This document shows positions 35,301 to 43,539 of a DNA stretch of 64,000 bases, one piece after another; the stretch's first letter is position 1; each line of letters opens with the position of its first letter. The stretch comes from Hymenobacter terrenus (GTDB lineage: Bacteria; Bacteroidota; Bacteroidia; Cytophagales; Hymenobacteraceae). The DNA is taken from positions 124,001 through 188,000 of the forward strand of contig NZ_LATM01000002.1 of NCBI RefSeq assembly GCF_000972495.1, given 5' to 3'. The translations under genes were made by a program, and so were the position numbers. The notes beneath the pieces are model-generated. The model was not told the origin of the DNA and made no database searches. It was given only the letters and a program-made list of their open reading frames with translations.

Positions 35301-35423
35301 GTCCACGCTCGGATACTCCCGGATGGCGAGCGACTGAAACCCGATGGCGCCGAAAATCACGATGAGCAAGCTCATCACAATAGCCAGCACCGGACGATTG
35401 ATGCTTACGGATGATAAACTCAT
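32328..35423 (-). CDS. RND-family multidrug efflux pump (HAE1/AcrB-like)
   Basis: A 1031-residue inner-membrane proton-driven pump. N terminus SVSINRPVLAIVMSLLIVIFG is the first helix; the porter domain follows (YPSVDPPIITVQTSYTGASA), and the transmembrane proton relay segment around VLAISLVVDDAIVVLENIYSR holds the two adjacent Asp residues expected in HAE1 pumps. The second half repeats the plan, ending with LIVEFANQSVEKGADYMTGL and FATGLTLFVVPVMYSYF. It exports hydrophobic compounds with the adaptor and TolC partners encoded on either side. Confidence 0.95.
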   Translation of the reverse strand: MSLSSVSINRPVLAIVMSLLIVIFGAIGFQSLAIREYPSVDPPIITVQTSYTGASADVIQSQITEPLEEGINGIAGIRNLSSTSRDGASTITVEFDLAVDLEAAANDVRDKVSSAQGRLPRDVDPPIVSKANADSSPIILSYLSSSSRTLLELTDYANNVLKERLQTIPGVSEIRVWGERKYSMRLWLDPAKMAALGISPVDVQQALARENVELPSGAVQGQSTQLSLRTMGRLATVEDFNNLILRDDPASLVRLTDVGYAELYPENDQTILRRNGIPMVGVMAIPQPGSNQIAITDEFNKRIKQYANDLPKDLTLSTGFDNSVFIRASISEVEHTIIEAFVLVVVVIFLFLRDWRSTLIPVVAIPVSLIGIFFVMYLMNFTINVLTLLAIVLAISLVVDDAIVVLENIYSRIEEGETPLEAAKNGSQEILMAVVSTTVVLAAVFLPVVFLSGITGRLFREFGIVLAGSVLISAFVSLTLTPMMCARLLKKEETHNWFYRKTEPFFEKMTSGYRSALEGFLQNRIWAWGMVLATGVSIWFFMKSLPSELAPIEDRNRISINATAPEGASFEYMDDYMNQLIKVLQDSTTRDADNILTVTSPSGGSSGGAVNSAIARVLLKDSEQRPHSQQELADILTTTVKKYTGARVSVAQDQSISSGGRGGGLPVQFVVQTQDFEKLTAAVPKFLDAAQADKTFSFVDVNLKFNKPELRVVIDREKAQSLGVSVQDISQTLQAGLSGQRYGYFIRNGKQYQIIGQVAREDRNQPLDVRTLNVKSRDGKLVQLDNVITLVEKSTPPQLYRFNRYNAATFSAALAKGKTLGDGIAAMQAIADKTLDESFSTALSGQSRDFAESSSSIFFAFGLALVLIYLILAAQFESFRDPGIIMVTVPLALSGALFSLWYFNQTLNLFSQIGIIMLVGLVTKNGILIVEFANQSVEKGADYMTGLIEGATARFRPILMTSLCAVLGILPIAMAQGAGALGRRAMGIGVVGGLLFATGLTLFVVPVMYSYFASAKNHKPKVAAEKQPVTA

Positions 35424-35440
35424 GTCTTGGTTGGGGCTAA

Positions 35441-35551
35441 TGGAACGTCAGGCTAAGCGCAGCCGAGGCATCTGGCGTCAATCGTACTCACGGTTGAATT
35501 ACAAACTACCCGCGAGTTGCTTCGGCTGCGCTCGACCTGATGCTCTGGAAC
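35441..35551. repeat. Imperfect inverted repeat, GTCAGGCTGAGC-type (family 3)
   Basis: Left arm (35441-35470) contains CGTCAGGCTAAGCGCAGCCG, and the right arm (to 35551) its inverted relative CGGCTGCGCTCGACCTGATG. It fills the gap between adaptor and pump genes. The same motif recurs at 57033-57186. Confidence 0.6.
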
Positions 35552-35563
35552 ACTCATTACTGC

Positions 35564-36769
35564 TTATTTCTGAATGGTTACCCGGTCGCCGGGCTTCACC
35601 TGCAAAATGCCCGTGCGGATAACCGTATCACCCACGGCTAGGCCCTTAGTGATTTGAATGACTTGGTTCGACCGAACCCCAATGTTCACGGGCTGCATCG
35701 TCGCTTTGCCCTTCTTAACCGTGTAAACCGTGTAGCCACTGGCCACCGGCACCACCGCTTCGGTAGGAATTTGCAGCGCCTCAGCAGGTTCGCCCAATTC
35801 CAGGTTTACTTTCGCAAAGCCGCCGGGGCGCAGTTCCATGTTCTTGTTGGCATAAATAGCCCGCACCGGTAATGTGCGCGAAACCGGGTCAATCTGCGGA
35901 TTGATGGCGTAGACTTTGGCCTTGATTTTTCGGGTCGTGGCCTCATCGGTCACCAGCACTACGTCGCCCACGCGCACCGATTGGGCGAACCGGCTCGGAA
36001 CGTTGAAATCAATCTTCACCGGCTTCACCCGCGACAGGGTCGTGATGGTGGTACCCGGCGACACGTACGCACCTACCGACGTATTGCGCAGCCCCAGAAT
36101 GCCATCGAATGGCGCTCGTACGTAGGCCTTGGCCAAATTCACGCGCAGGGCCTGCAAATCGGCCTGGGCGGTGAGCAGCGCGTTATTGCTCTGCTCATAT
36201 TCCTGGCGACTGATGTACTCCTTTTCGAGCAGTGTGCGCTCGCGACGTTCCTGGTCCTGGTAGAGCTTGATGTTGTATTCCTGCTTGCGAAGCTGAGCCT
36301 GCACGTCGGCCGCGTTGATGGTAAACAGCAACTGCCCCTTGCGCACTGGCTGGCCTTCCCGGATATTAAGGCTGGTAATCTTACCCGCAATCTCACTCTG
36401 GATAGTCACCGATTCGTCGGCGATAATCGAACCAGTCGAGGATACTTCATCAGAGAGTTTGGTGGCCGCTACCACGTACACCTGCACGGGCACCTTGGCC
36501 CCCGGGCCGCCTTTACCGCCTCTGCCGGTGCTGGCTCCGCCCTTGCCGCCACCTTCTTTGCCGGCGGTGTTGCTGGGGAAATATGTTATTTTGGCCCATG
36601 TCATGCCAGCTATTACTACTGCCGCAATCAGCCAGCCCAGCCAGCCACGCTTGCGCTTTGGGGGCGTGCCCGGGGTTGGGTCGGCCGGGGGCGGGGCAGC
36701 CGTAGGCGCGGGTGTCGTGGTGGTATCCCAGTTTTTGGGAGCAGCAGTGGTGGGGGTTTCCAATGACAT
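35564..36769 (-). CDS. RND efflux periplasmic adaptor (AcrA/MexA-like)
   Basis: A 401-residue membrane fusion protein that couples the RND pump with the TolC channel. Pro/Thr-rich N terminus (residues about 5-40), then an anchor helix (GWLGWLIAAVVIAGMTWA) and a Gly/Lys-rich linker. The lipoyl domain halves (IQSEIAGKITSLNIREGQPV; APFDGILGLRNTSVGAYV) flank a short coiled-coil hairpin, followed by a beta-barrel and membrane-proximal domain ending VKPGDRVTIQK. The ATG at 36769 is preferred to a TTG three codons earlier. First gene of the efflux operon; divergent from the alkyltransferase-like gene. Confidence 0.92.
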   Translation of the reverse strand: MSLETPTTAAPKNWDTTTTPAPTAAPPPADPTPGTPPKRKRGWLGWLIAAVVIAGMTWAKITYFPSNTAGKEGGGKGGASTGRGGKGGPGAKVPVQVYVVAATKLSDEVSSTGSIIADESVTIQSEIAGKITSLNIREGQPVRKGQLLFTINAADVQAQLRKQEYNIKLYQDQERRERTLLEKEYISRQEYEQSNNALLTAQADLQALRVNLAKAYVRAPFDGILGLRNTSVGAYVSPGTTITTLSRVKPVKIDFNVPSRFAQSVRVGDVVLVTDEATTRKIKAKVYAINPQIDPVSRTLPVRAIYANKNMELRPGGFAKVNLELGEPAEALQIPTEAVVPVASGYTVYTVKKGKATMQPVNIGVRSNQVIQITKGLAVGDTVIRTGILQVKPGDRVTIQK

Positions 36770-36951
36770 AGCTGGCAAGAACGCACGAGCGGCGGCGGAT
36801 GTTCGGCACCCAGCTCATCGCTAGGGAAATACAGTAGCAGAATGGTTGGGTATAGAGCCCGTATAGTGCAAATTTCGCTTGAAAGGTTGCGCGATTAGGC
36901 GAAAAATAGACGTAGACGGGTATCAAGCTGACCGAAACTATCTTCGCCCCG

Positions 36952-37308
36952 ATGAAGCCAATCACCGCTCCTGCTCCCGAACCACGCAACTTTTTTCAGG
37001 ATGTGCACGAAGTCGTGCGCCTAGTTCCGGCTGGCCGCGTCACCACTTATGGCGCCATTGCGCACTATCTCGGCGCCCGGCACGGCGCCCGCACCGTGGG
37101 CTACGCCATGATGGCCGCCCACACCGCTGACCAGTACGTGCCCGCCCACCGCGTGCTCAATCGTCTTGGCCACCTCACCGGCCGGTTGCACTATGCCACG
37201 CCCTTCGCCATGCAGGAGGCCCTCGAAGCCGAAGGCATCCGCGTGGTGGAGGACCGGGTGGTAGCCTTCAGTGAGCTGTTCTGGGACCCGAGCGTGGAGC
37301 TGGGGTGA
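36952..37308 (+). CDS. Alkyltransferase-like (ATL) DNA-repair protein
   Basis: A 118-residue protein of the MGMT family DNA-binding domain (helix-turn-helix LVPAGRVTTYGAIAHYLG, then GARTVGYAMMAAH). The usual methyl-acceptor motif PCHR is PAHR here (residues 64-67), so the catalytic Cys is Ala; such alkyltransferase-like proteins bind O6-alkylguanine and pass it to nucleotide excision repair rather than repairing it themselves. Length is normal for stand-alone ATLs. Divergent from the RND adaptor and convergent with the next gene, 22 bp apart. Confidence 0.9.
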   Translation: MKPITAPAPEPRNFFQDVHEVVRLVPAGRVTTYGAIAHYLGARHGARTVGYAMMAAHTADQYVPAHRVLNRLGHLTGRLHYATPFAMQEALEAEGIRVVEDRVVAFSELFWDPSVELG

Positions 37309-37330
37309 CGCACGTTCCGGTGCCAAGTTA

Positions 37331-38767
37331 TTACTGTTGCTTTTCGAGCGCATCCACTTCTGCCTCGCCTTGGCGGACGGGCATCCACTGCCAGGGCGTG
37401 TAGCCGGAACAGGACCGCACTTTCACGTAGTTGGCGGTCGAAGCATTGGGGACCATTAGCAGGGTAGGGCCACTGGCCGACTCAATACTCAGGCGCATGG
37501 CTTGCCCAAAATGAGGCCAGGCCAGTTCCAGGTACTGCCCCGGCTGTAGCCGTCCAACTTCGCGGTCGTTGAGCAGCAGGCGCTGGGCCCCCGGCGCGCT
37601 ACCAATGGGCCGGTAAACGTAAACAAAGGCGGTATCGGCCTGCTGGGGCTGGCCAAGCGGCGGATACGGTGCCACCTGGCCAGTCCGCGTATCGAGACTA
37701 AAAACCATGGGTTGACCCGTATTGTCTTCCGGACCATCAAAGGGGTACCCGGTAATGGGTGCACCGGCCGCCCCGCCGCGCCGCACACCGTAGCCCCAGG
37801 CCCGTTGGTTGGCGGCAGCTATATCGAGGGGTGCTGACCCAACAAAGGTGTAAAAATCGCCCTGTCGGGTCAGGGGCCGGTAGGTGTTACGCTGGCGCAC
37901 GTAGGCCTGACGACCATCTGAAAAGCCCCATATTTTACGCGTTGGCACCCGGGCGCCGTCGGCGGTGCGCACCCGCGCGTGAAGCACTAGGGTGCCTTCC
38001 CAGCCCAGCGTGTTGGAGCGCAACGTATCGGGCCGCACCCGGGCCGTGGTGTCGGGCCGGTTGGTCAAAAATTGTTCAAAGCTGTAGTATGCACCGCGGC
38101 GCGGCGCGGCCGCCCGTAGTACGGCGGGCCGGCTTGGCGTCGGCGGTCGGTCGGTAGCTAGTTGGGCCAGGGTGCGGGCGGGCCGCCGTAGAGGCAGTTC
38201 CCAATTGGCGTTGGTTAATTGTAGCAGGCAGTTTTGCAGCAACAGCGCCACGTGGGGCGCGTGCAGGAGGGTGGTTTCCAGGGCGCGGTCGTCGACGTGG
38301 GCGGCCACGCTGTGCACGAAGTGGTAGCCGTCAGACAAGTGCAGGTATACATCGGCGGCCAAATCGGCACTGGCCAACTCAGAGAAGCCGCTCAGCGTTT
38401 CATTCACGCGCAACTGCCGCACACACAGCGCCACTGAGTGATTGTTGGTTCGCTGGGGCAGCTTCTGCTGCAGGAAAGCGGTGAGTTCAGGCACCAGGCC
38501 TTGCTGGAAAAGCATGGGCACTTGCTGGTTTTGTAAGCCCCGGTGGACGATACCGATGGTCGGCTGGCCCAGCCGACCGTCGACAACCTGCTCCACATAC
38601 ACGTTGCGGTCCGGCACGTTCAGCCTCTGTTTGCTTAGGTCCAGGTAATACGGTTTGCCCATCTGGAGGCTCACCTGGGCCTCAGCCGGTTTCATGCTTG
38701 CGAAAGCAAATAGTAGCCCCGGCAACAAACGTGATAAGTTGATGTAATTAAGTAAAGAATGCGTCAT
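37331..38767 (-). CDS. Exported protein of unknown function
   Basis: A 478-residue protein that I do not recognise. The start at 38767 (MTHSLLNYINLSRLLPG) gives a signal peptide ending near KPAEAQ; an upstream in-frame start adds 32 unlikely residues. The mature protein has an N-terminal part with LCVRQLRVNETLSGFSELAS and a middle low-complexity Pro/Arg stretch (about 210-230), then beta-rich segments with repeated GY/WG motifs (AWGYGVRRGGAAGAPITGYP) and a C terminus that includes Cys in VRSCSGYTPWQWM. It stands alone and convergent with the ATL gene. Probably envelope-located. Confidence 0.6.
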   Translation of the reverse strand: MTHSLLNYINLSRLLPGLLFAFASMKPAEAQVSLQMGKPYYLDLSKQRLNVPDRNVYVEQVVDGRLGQPTIGIVHRGLQNQQVPMLFQQGLVPELTAFLQQKLPQRTNNHSVALCVRQLRVNETLSGFSELASADLAADVYLHLSDGYHFVHSVAAHVDDRALETTLLHAPHVALLLQNCLLQLTNANWELPLRRPARTLAQLATDRPPTPSRPAVLRAAAPRRGAYYSFEQFLTNRPDTTARVRPDTLRSNTLGWEGTLVLHARVRTADGARVPTRKIWGFSDGRQAYVRQRNTYRPLTRQGDFYTFVGSAPLDIAAANQRAWGYGVRRGGAAGAPITGYPFDGPEDNTGQPMVFSLDTRTGQVAPYPPLGQPQQADTAFVYVYRPIGSAPGAQRLLLNDREVGRLQPGQYLELAWPHFGQAMRLSIESASGPTLLMVPNASTANYVKVRSCSGYTPWQWMPVRQGEAEVDALEKQQ

Positions 38768-38925
38768 ATAAGCTGATAGGAACAAAATGCTAATATGCGC
38801 GTTTTCGCTAAGATTTAGAAATGAAATGTTAACAAGGCCGCACATTATGTGCGTTCGTCTCAATGCCTATCCAATCGAAGCCATATAAATCCGGCTGGCT
38901 GGCTCATTAAAATTGGTTTATCCAA

Positions 38926-38968
38926 ACAAGTAAGCCCGTTTCCTGGTCAGAAAACGGGCTTACTTGTT
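38926..38968 (-). terminator. Terminator of the kinase/receiver operon
   Basis: Stem AACAAGTAAGCCCGTTT / AAAACGGGCTTACTTGTT (one mismatch at loop edge) with loop CCTGGTCAG. It lies downstream of the receiver gene that ends at 39045. Confidence 0.75.
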
Positions 38969-39044
38969 CTATTGAAATAGGGGGCTACGCCGCTGCCCTG
39001 TTGCACAGTTGCTATGCAACGGGTACAAGATTGGGCAGAGCCTG

Positions 39045-39452
39045 TTATTGCCTTCCAGCCGCGGCCGCGGCTAGCACGGCACTGCGCATTTCCTCCGGCG
39101 ACGTGTTCTTGACCAAGTAGCTATGGGCGCCTTCGGCCAGCACGGTGCTCACCAAGGAGGGGTCGTCGTGCATGGAAATGATGACTACGCGCACTCCGGG
39201 AAACTGCGTGCGTAGCAGCCGGGTAGTCTGGAGGCCGTCGAGGATGGGCATTTGCATATCCATGAGTATCACGTTTGGGCTGATGCCTTGGTCTAGTAGC
39301 TCGAGGAGTTCCTGGCCATTGCCAGCTTCGCATACTACTTCAATGCCCTCGTAGCCGCTGAGCAGCGCGCGCAACCCTTTGCGGAATAATATATGGTCAT
39401 CGACGATGGCCAGGCGCACTGGCACGGCCGCGGAAGCGGAGTTAAGAGTCAT
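39045..39452 (-). CDS. NarL-type response regulator lacking its DNA-binding domain
   Basis: A 135-residue receiver domain only. Signature features are present: DDHILFRKGLRALL (acidic pocket), phosphoacceptor Asp in VILMDMQMPILDGL, Thr/Ser switch in VVIISMHDDPS and the conserved Lys in SYLVKNTSPEE. NarL/FixJ regulators normally continue for about 70 residues to a LuxR-type helix-turn-helix, but here the frame stops with AAAAAGRQ and I find no such domain in any frame downstream before the terminator. Coupled by a 4-bp overlap to the kinase gene. It may act by protein contact, as a phosphate sink, or be a truncated remnant. Confidence 0.85.
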   Translation of the reverse strand: MTLNSASAAVPVRLAIVDDHILFRKGLRALLSGYEGIEVVCEAGNGQELLELLDQGISPNVILMDMQMPILDGLQTTRLLRTQFPGVRVVIISMHDDPSLVSTVLAEGAHSYLVKNTSPEEMRSAVLAAAAAGRQ

Positions 39453-40270
39453 GAGTTAAGCGAAAAAGTTGGGTTTGGCGTGCCAGAGGGCAGCAGTGTA
39501 ACAGGTAAGATGGCCTCGACGCGGGTTCCAACGCCGGGCTCGGAGTGATAGTGTAGCTGGCCCCCGAGCACGGCCACGCGGCTGCGCAAGTTGATGAGGC
39601 CCATCCCCACGGGTTGCCCGTGCGGGCCGGGTGGGGGCAACTCTTCCAGCGCGGCTAAGTCAAAACCCTGGCCGTCATCGGAGTATGTAAGGGTGAGTAG
39701 GCCAGGTACGGCACTCACCCGCAACACAATGTGCGGTGCCGCGGCGTGTACCAAGCCATTAGTAAGCAACTCCTGGGCAATGCGGTACACCATTAGCTCG
39801 TGCGGCGGAATGAGCCGCCCGAGCGAGCCCTCTTGCTCCAGGCGCACTTCCGGACCCACATCAATGGGCACGGCTTGTATCAGGGCGCGCAGGGCCTGGG
39901 TCAGACCGAGCTGCTGGAGCGTGGCGGGCTGCAGGTTGCGCGAAATCCGGCGGACTTCCGCTACCGCCTGGTCAATCAGGGCGCTGGCTTCGGGTGAGGC
40001 GGTGCTGCCCGGCGCATACAAGTGCAGCTTGGCCAGGGCCAGAATGGTACCGACCCCGTCATGCAACTCCCCGGCAATGCGCTGCCGCTCGTCTTCCTGG
40101 GCCACCAGCGCCGCGGCCAGCGCTTGCTGCTGGGCAGCATCCTGCAACTGTGCCAGCTCCTGCTGTTGCCGCATCTGTATCCGTTGGTAGCGCACTACAA
40201 ACCATACCAGCCCGAGCACGAGCACGAGTAAGGTAGGAGTGAGCAGTATCAATGGTAAAATATCGGTCAC
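39449..40270 (-). CDS. Sensor histidine kinase, HisKA_3 (NarX/DegS-like) class
   Basis: A 273-residue kinase with one N-terminal membrane helix (ILPLILLTPTLLVLVLGLVW) and no input domain, followed by a Gln-rich coiled coil and the HisKA_3 dimerisation segment EDERQRIAGELHDGVGTIL, in which the His precedes Asp as usual. The ATPase domain has N box IAQELLTNGLVHAAA, G1 YSDDGQGFD and G2 GMGLINLRSR. I choose the GTG at 40270 since AGGAG lies six bases before it; an upstream TTG has no such site. Signals must come from the membrane or partner proteins. Overlaps the receiver gene by 4 bp. Confidence 0.88.
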   Translation of the reverse strand: MTDILPLILLTPTLLVLVLGLVWFVVRYQRIQMRQQQELAQLQDAAQQQALAAALVAQEDERQRIAGELHDGVGTILALAKLHLYAPGSTASPEASALIDQAVAEVRRISRNLQPATLQQLGLTQALRALIQAVPIDVGPEVRLEQEGSLGRLIPPHELMVYRIAQELLTNGLVHAAAPHIVLRVSAVPGLLTLTYSDDGQGFDLAALEELPPPGPHGQPVGMGLINLRSRVAVLGGQLHYHSEPGVGTRVEAILPVTLLPSGTPNPTFSLNS

Positions 40271-40587
40271 ATGAAGGCTCCTGACGGGAAGGCAGCGCAA
40301 AAAAGGAGAAAAAGAACCGCCCAGGCAATCGGTTCAGCAATTTAACAGATAAGACTAGTAGCACTGGCCCGAGGATTAAGTTTTCGGACCAGGTAAGGAA
40401 TCGATAAAATGCGTTCGCAATGAAGTGCTGACGCCGTAAAATCAGCTAATCAATAGTGAGTAAGGTGACCTTGCAATGGTCACACCAACTGAGATAGTGG
40501 CGTGGTTAGAGGCGGAATAGGTTGGGCTCGTAAAAAAGTCAGGGTTAGAAAGTAGTTAAATATAAGACCGGCTACGGCCACGACCAT
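40271..40587. other. Intergenic region, nothing recognised
   Basis: 317 bp between the kinase gene and a membrane-protein gene, both on minus, without coding potential or a clear hairpin. Presumably holds the kinase promoter. Confidence 0.4.
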
Positions 40588-41172
40588 CTACTTAAACGTC
40601 TGGTCGTAGATGGTCTTGGATAAATGTTCTAGGCTGAAAGCTGTGACAGAGCTTGCTGAGTACAACAATTGCCCCACACTCAGCAGCGAAAGAGGGTCGC
40701 GGCTTATAGAAATAGGAGCAACCCCGGAGCGCCCCAGCGTCTGCTCCAAATAAAGGAGCGCGACGCCCGCCAGCACGGCACATTGCGCAACCCGGCTGAT
40801 GCTTATCGTCGTTTTTATATCGTAGCCAATAACGCCAATTGCACCAGCTACTGTAATAACCGAGGCTACCAACACTAGGCGGCGGGCCCAGCGCGCGCCG
40901 ATGCCATAATAATAGACTAGTCCAAATAGCGCAATTTTACCTAGGTTAAACCCGACAATGACGCCGTAATTATTAGGTAGATACATCGGGTAGAGCCCCG
41001 CCAGGGCTACCGAGCCAGCCGACAGATACCCATACCAGCTAAGTAGCTGTACCGGCTTGGAGAAATGCCGCTTTCGCCACCACATTACTACCATCGGCAC
41101 CATCATGCTTACCTGCATGATGGTCAAGATCAGGAGCATGATACTGTTTAGATTGTCGAGTGATAGCTGCAT
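40588..41172 (-). CDS. Six-helix membrane protein of unknown function
   Basis: A 194-residue hydrophobic protein with six predicted membrane helices (e.g. MLLILTIMQVSMMVPMVVM, LVLVASVITVAGAIGVIGY, VAQCAVLAGVALLYLEQTL) and short loops. I do not recognise the family. It lies upstream of the kinase/receiver pair on the same strand but 317 bp away, so a shared transcript is doubtful. Lower G+C than its neighbours in the flanking DNA suggests a poorly conserved, possibly acquired stretch. Confidence 0.55.
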   Translation of the reverse strand: MQLSLDNLNSIMLLILTIMQVSMMVPMVVMWWRKRHFSKPVQLLSWYGYLSAGSVALAGLYPMYLPNNYGVIVGFNLGKIALFGLVYYYGIGARWARRLVLVASVITVAGAIGVIGYDIKTTISISRVAQCAVLAGVALLYLEQTLGRSGVAPISISRDPLSLLSVGQLLYSASSVTAFSLEHLSKTIYDQTFK

Positions 41173-41246
41173 AAAGGGGAGGGCTACCTAACTATTCAGA
41201 ATATTCGCCTCCCCGCAATGCGGTTGGCCCACTATAGTATCATCGG

Positions 41247-41444
41247 CTACATGAAAATCTTTGCCCAATTGGTCATTTTCCTTGCGTCAGCGCCTACTGC
41301 AACTAGTTGTTGCGCCTCACCATCAAAGCCGTAATAAAAATGAATCCCTTGGTAGTCTGCCTGACTTAAAAGCTTGAGCAAAGTATCACGGCCAAAAAAT
41401 GACATAGAACAGGTTGCTCTGATTTGCGGTATCTTTTTGTCCAT
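41247..41444 (-). CDS. Small protein, possibly a truncated member of a Bacteroidota family
   Basis: A 65-residue reading MDKKIPQIRATCSMSFFGRD followed by LLKLLSQADYQGIHFYYGFD and LVAVGADARK. The arrangement (short amphipathic start, LxxLLxxxxxxGIxFYYGxD, LVxVGxDA) resembles proteins of about 150 residues seen in many Bacteroidota genomes whose function is unknown. If so, this copy ends just after the first conserved half. A region of low G+C surrounds it. Real gene likely but not certain. Confidence 0.45.
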   Translation of the reverse strand: MDKKIPQIRATCSMSFFGRDTLLKLLSQADYQGIHFYYGFDGEAQQLVAVGADARKMTNWAKIFM

Positions 41445-41583
41445 TCTCCAGCTTTAAGTTGGTCAATAGGACGACCTTCGGTACCATTAAATGCCATGAA
41501 TAGTTAAAAAATAAGTTTGCATAGGATAGAGCTGGAAAATATAGTAATTTAAGCAAAAATTAATAATTAGTCTATTAAATTAT

Positions 41584-41853
41584 CTACCAGGCCCGGCCAG
41601 GGCCACCGGGCAGGTCATCGTGTTCCTCGTCGGCTTCGCCATCTTCCTCTTCTTCGTCGGCTTCGTCTTCATTGTCCAGGGTATCAAATACCCGGTCGAG
41701 GGAGGCTTCGGCATGGCGCAGCTTGTGTCGGCACAGGCGGATTAACTCCGCTGAGCGCTCGACGCGGGTTGTGAGGTCGTCCACGTCCACAGCATCGGTT
41801 TCTAGCGCGCGGAGAATTGTTTCTAACTCCTCAATGGCTTCGCGGTAGGTCAT
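41584..41853 (-). CDS. xseB: Exodeoxyribonuclease VII small subunit
   Basis: An 89-residue subunit that binds XseA to form exonuclease VII, which trims single-stranded DNA. The helical core TYREAIEELETILRALETDA with a second helix RVERSAELIRLCRHKLRHAEASL is typical. The last 30 residues are an acidic tail (runs of Glu/Asp), longer than in enterobacterial XseB. Located 79 bp downstream of xseA on the same strand; probably one operon. Confidence 0.9.
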   Translation of the reverse strand: MTYREAIEELETILRALETDAVDVDDLTTRVERSAELIRLCRHKLRHAEASLDRVFDTLDNEDEADEEEEDGEADEEHDDLPGGPGRAW

Positions 41854-41932
41854 ACTAATGGTTGATTTCTAATGATGTAGTTCCGGGCGGTTAGCTGTAA
41901 TAGGCCAACTAGGGAAAGCTGCTAGCACGCTG

Positions 41933-43276
41933 CTAGCTCCTGATGGCCAGCTTATGGTGGAGCGCTGCCAGTTGCAATTCCTTACGGTGCAGGTGGCGTT
42001 CTAGTGCCAGCTGCAGGCGGAAACGGCGACGCAGCACGTCTTCGCGCCGCCGCCGGTGGTGGCGAATAAAACGACTGAGCAGCGCCCGACCGCGCTGGCG
42101 CAGGCCGCGCTGCTCCCGCGCCAGGGTGCGGCGCGCGGCTCTTGGCAGCTGGTGCCGAAACCGAAGGAGTCCCTGAGCCAGCTGTCGCAGCTGCTCGCGT
42201 GGGCCCTGGGCTGCTTGGCGGGTACGCTCGCGCAGGGCGTCGCGGGCGGCGTCGAGCTGGCGGTGGGCGGCATAGCGGCTGCGGCCGCTCAGCTGGTCGA
42301 GGCGGGCGTGGCGCTGGCTGAGTTGGCGCCGGGCCAGTACGGCTACCTGTTCGCCGTAGCCCAGCAGCGTCGCTTCGAGCCGGGCCAGGCGCTCAACCAG
42401 GAAAGCGGCTACGGCAGTGGGAGTTTTCAGGGCGCGGTGGGCAGTGAGGTCGACCACCGCTTCGTCGCGCTCGTGACCAATACCTGTTAGGACGGGCAGC
42501 GGAAAGGCCCCCACCGCCGCTGCCAAGCCATATTCATCAAACGCCAGCAAGTCGGTGCGGCTGCCCCCACCCCGAATAATCACCACGGCATCGAACTGCG
42601 CCCGCCGGGCTCGCACCCCATCCAGCGCCGCCCGAATGCTGGCCGGGGATTCATCGCCCTGCATCATGGCCGGGAAAAGGGTAAGCGCGAAATCGTACGG
42701 CGCTTCGTCGAGCTGCTGCACGAAGTCCTGGAATCCCGCCGCCGTGGGCGACGAAATAATGGCCAGTCGTTGCGGGGCCAGCGGCAGCGTGAGCAGCTTT
42801 TGGCGTTCCAACAGGCCTTTTTCTTCCAGCAGGCGCAGGGTACGCAGCCGTAGCAAGGCCAGCTCGCCCACAGTATAGCTCGGGTCGATGGCCACCACGT
42901 CGAGGCTCAGGCCGTACTGCTCGTGGAAACGCACTTGCACCCGCAGCAGCAGCTTCAGGCCGGGGCGCAGGGGCTGGCCGGTTTGCCGCTCGAAGGCCGG
43001 CGCCAGCTGCTGGTAGCGCTGGCTCCAGAGCGTGGCCCGGGCCTGTGCTTTTAAAGGTGTGCCGCGGCCATCAGTGGTTTGCTCGGTGAGGGCGAGGTAG
43101 CAGTGCGCGCCGGCAAAGCGGGGGAGGGTGATTTCTGCCACTTCGGCCACTACCCAGTAGGCATCGGCAAGCTGCTGCTGCAAAGCTTGGCGAATGCGGC
43201 TGAGTAGTTCGGTCAGGCCGAGCGGCGCGGGGGCCAGAATCGGGGGAAGCTCGGGACGGCGGTTGTAGAGCGGCAT
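41933..43276 (-). CDS. xseA: Exodeoxyribonuclease VII large subunit
   Basis: A 447-residue catalytic subunit. The N-terminal OB fold (LTELLSRIRQALQQQLADAY, AEITLPRFAGAHCYLALTE) binds single-stranded DNA; the catalytic domain follows, with AIISSPTAAGFQDFVQQL, VIIRGGGSRTDLLAFDEYGL and PVLTGIGHERDEAVVDLTAH as conserved blocks. The C-terminal 150 residues are a very Arg/Gln/Leu-rich helical region that binds XseB copies. Start ATG 43276. Family length normal. Confidence 0.95.
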   Translation of the reverse strand: MPLYNRRPELPPILAPAPLGLTELLSRIRQALQQQLADAYWVVAEVAEITLPRFAGAHCYLALTEQTTDGRGTPLKAQARATLWSQRYQQLAPAFERQTGQPLRPGLKLLLRVQVRFHEQYGLSLDVVAIDPSYTVGELALLRLRTLRLLEEKGLLERQKLLTLPLAPQRLAIISSPTAAGFQDFVQQLDEAPYDFALTLFPAMMQGDESPASIRAALDGVRARRAQFDAVVIIRGGGSRTDLLAFDEYGLAAAVGAFPLPVLTGIGHERDEAVVDLTAHRALKTPTAVAAFLVERLARLEATLLGYGEQVAVLARRQLSQRHARLDQLSGRSRYAAHRQLDAARDALRERTRQAAQGPREQLRQLAQGLLRFRHQLPRAARRTLAREQRGLRQRGRALLSRFIRHHRRRREDVLRRRFRLQLALERHLHRKELQLAALHHKLAIRS

Positions 43277-43539
43277 TGATGCAAGTTACGGCGGGTGCCT
43301 TACGCGGTTGAGCGGTAGCTGGGGCCGGGTGGTGGTGTGCTGCTGAACCTCAGGCGTTACCTGAACTTGTGCTTACCTCAAAATCGTTCTGCCGACGTGT
43401 CGAACATCGCGAAGCTGGTAGCACTCCAGGGGCGCAGTCATCTGTCTGAATCACTAATATGTACTAGGTTCGTGCAACCGTTGTGCCGGCAGCCTGTCTG
43501 TAAGTTCACGGCATCATTTCCCAAACAACATTTAATTAC

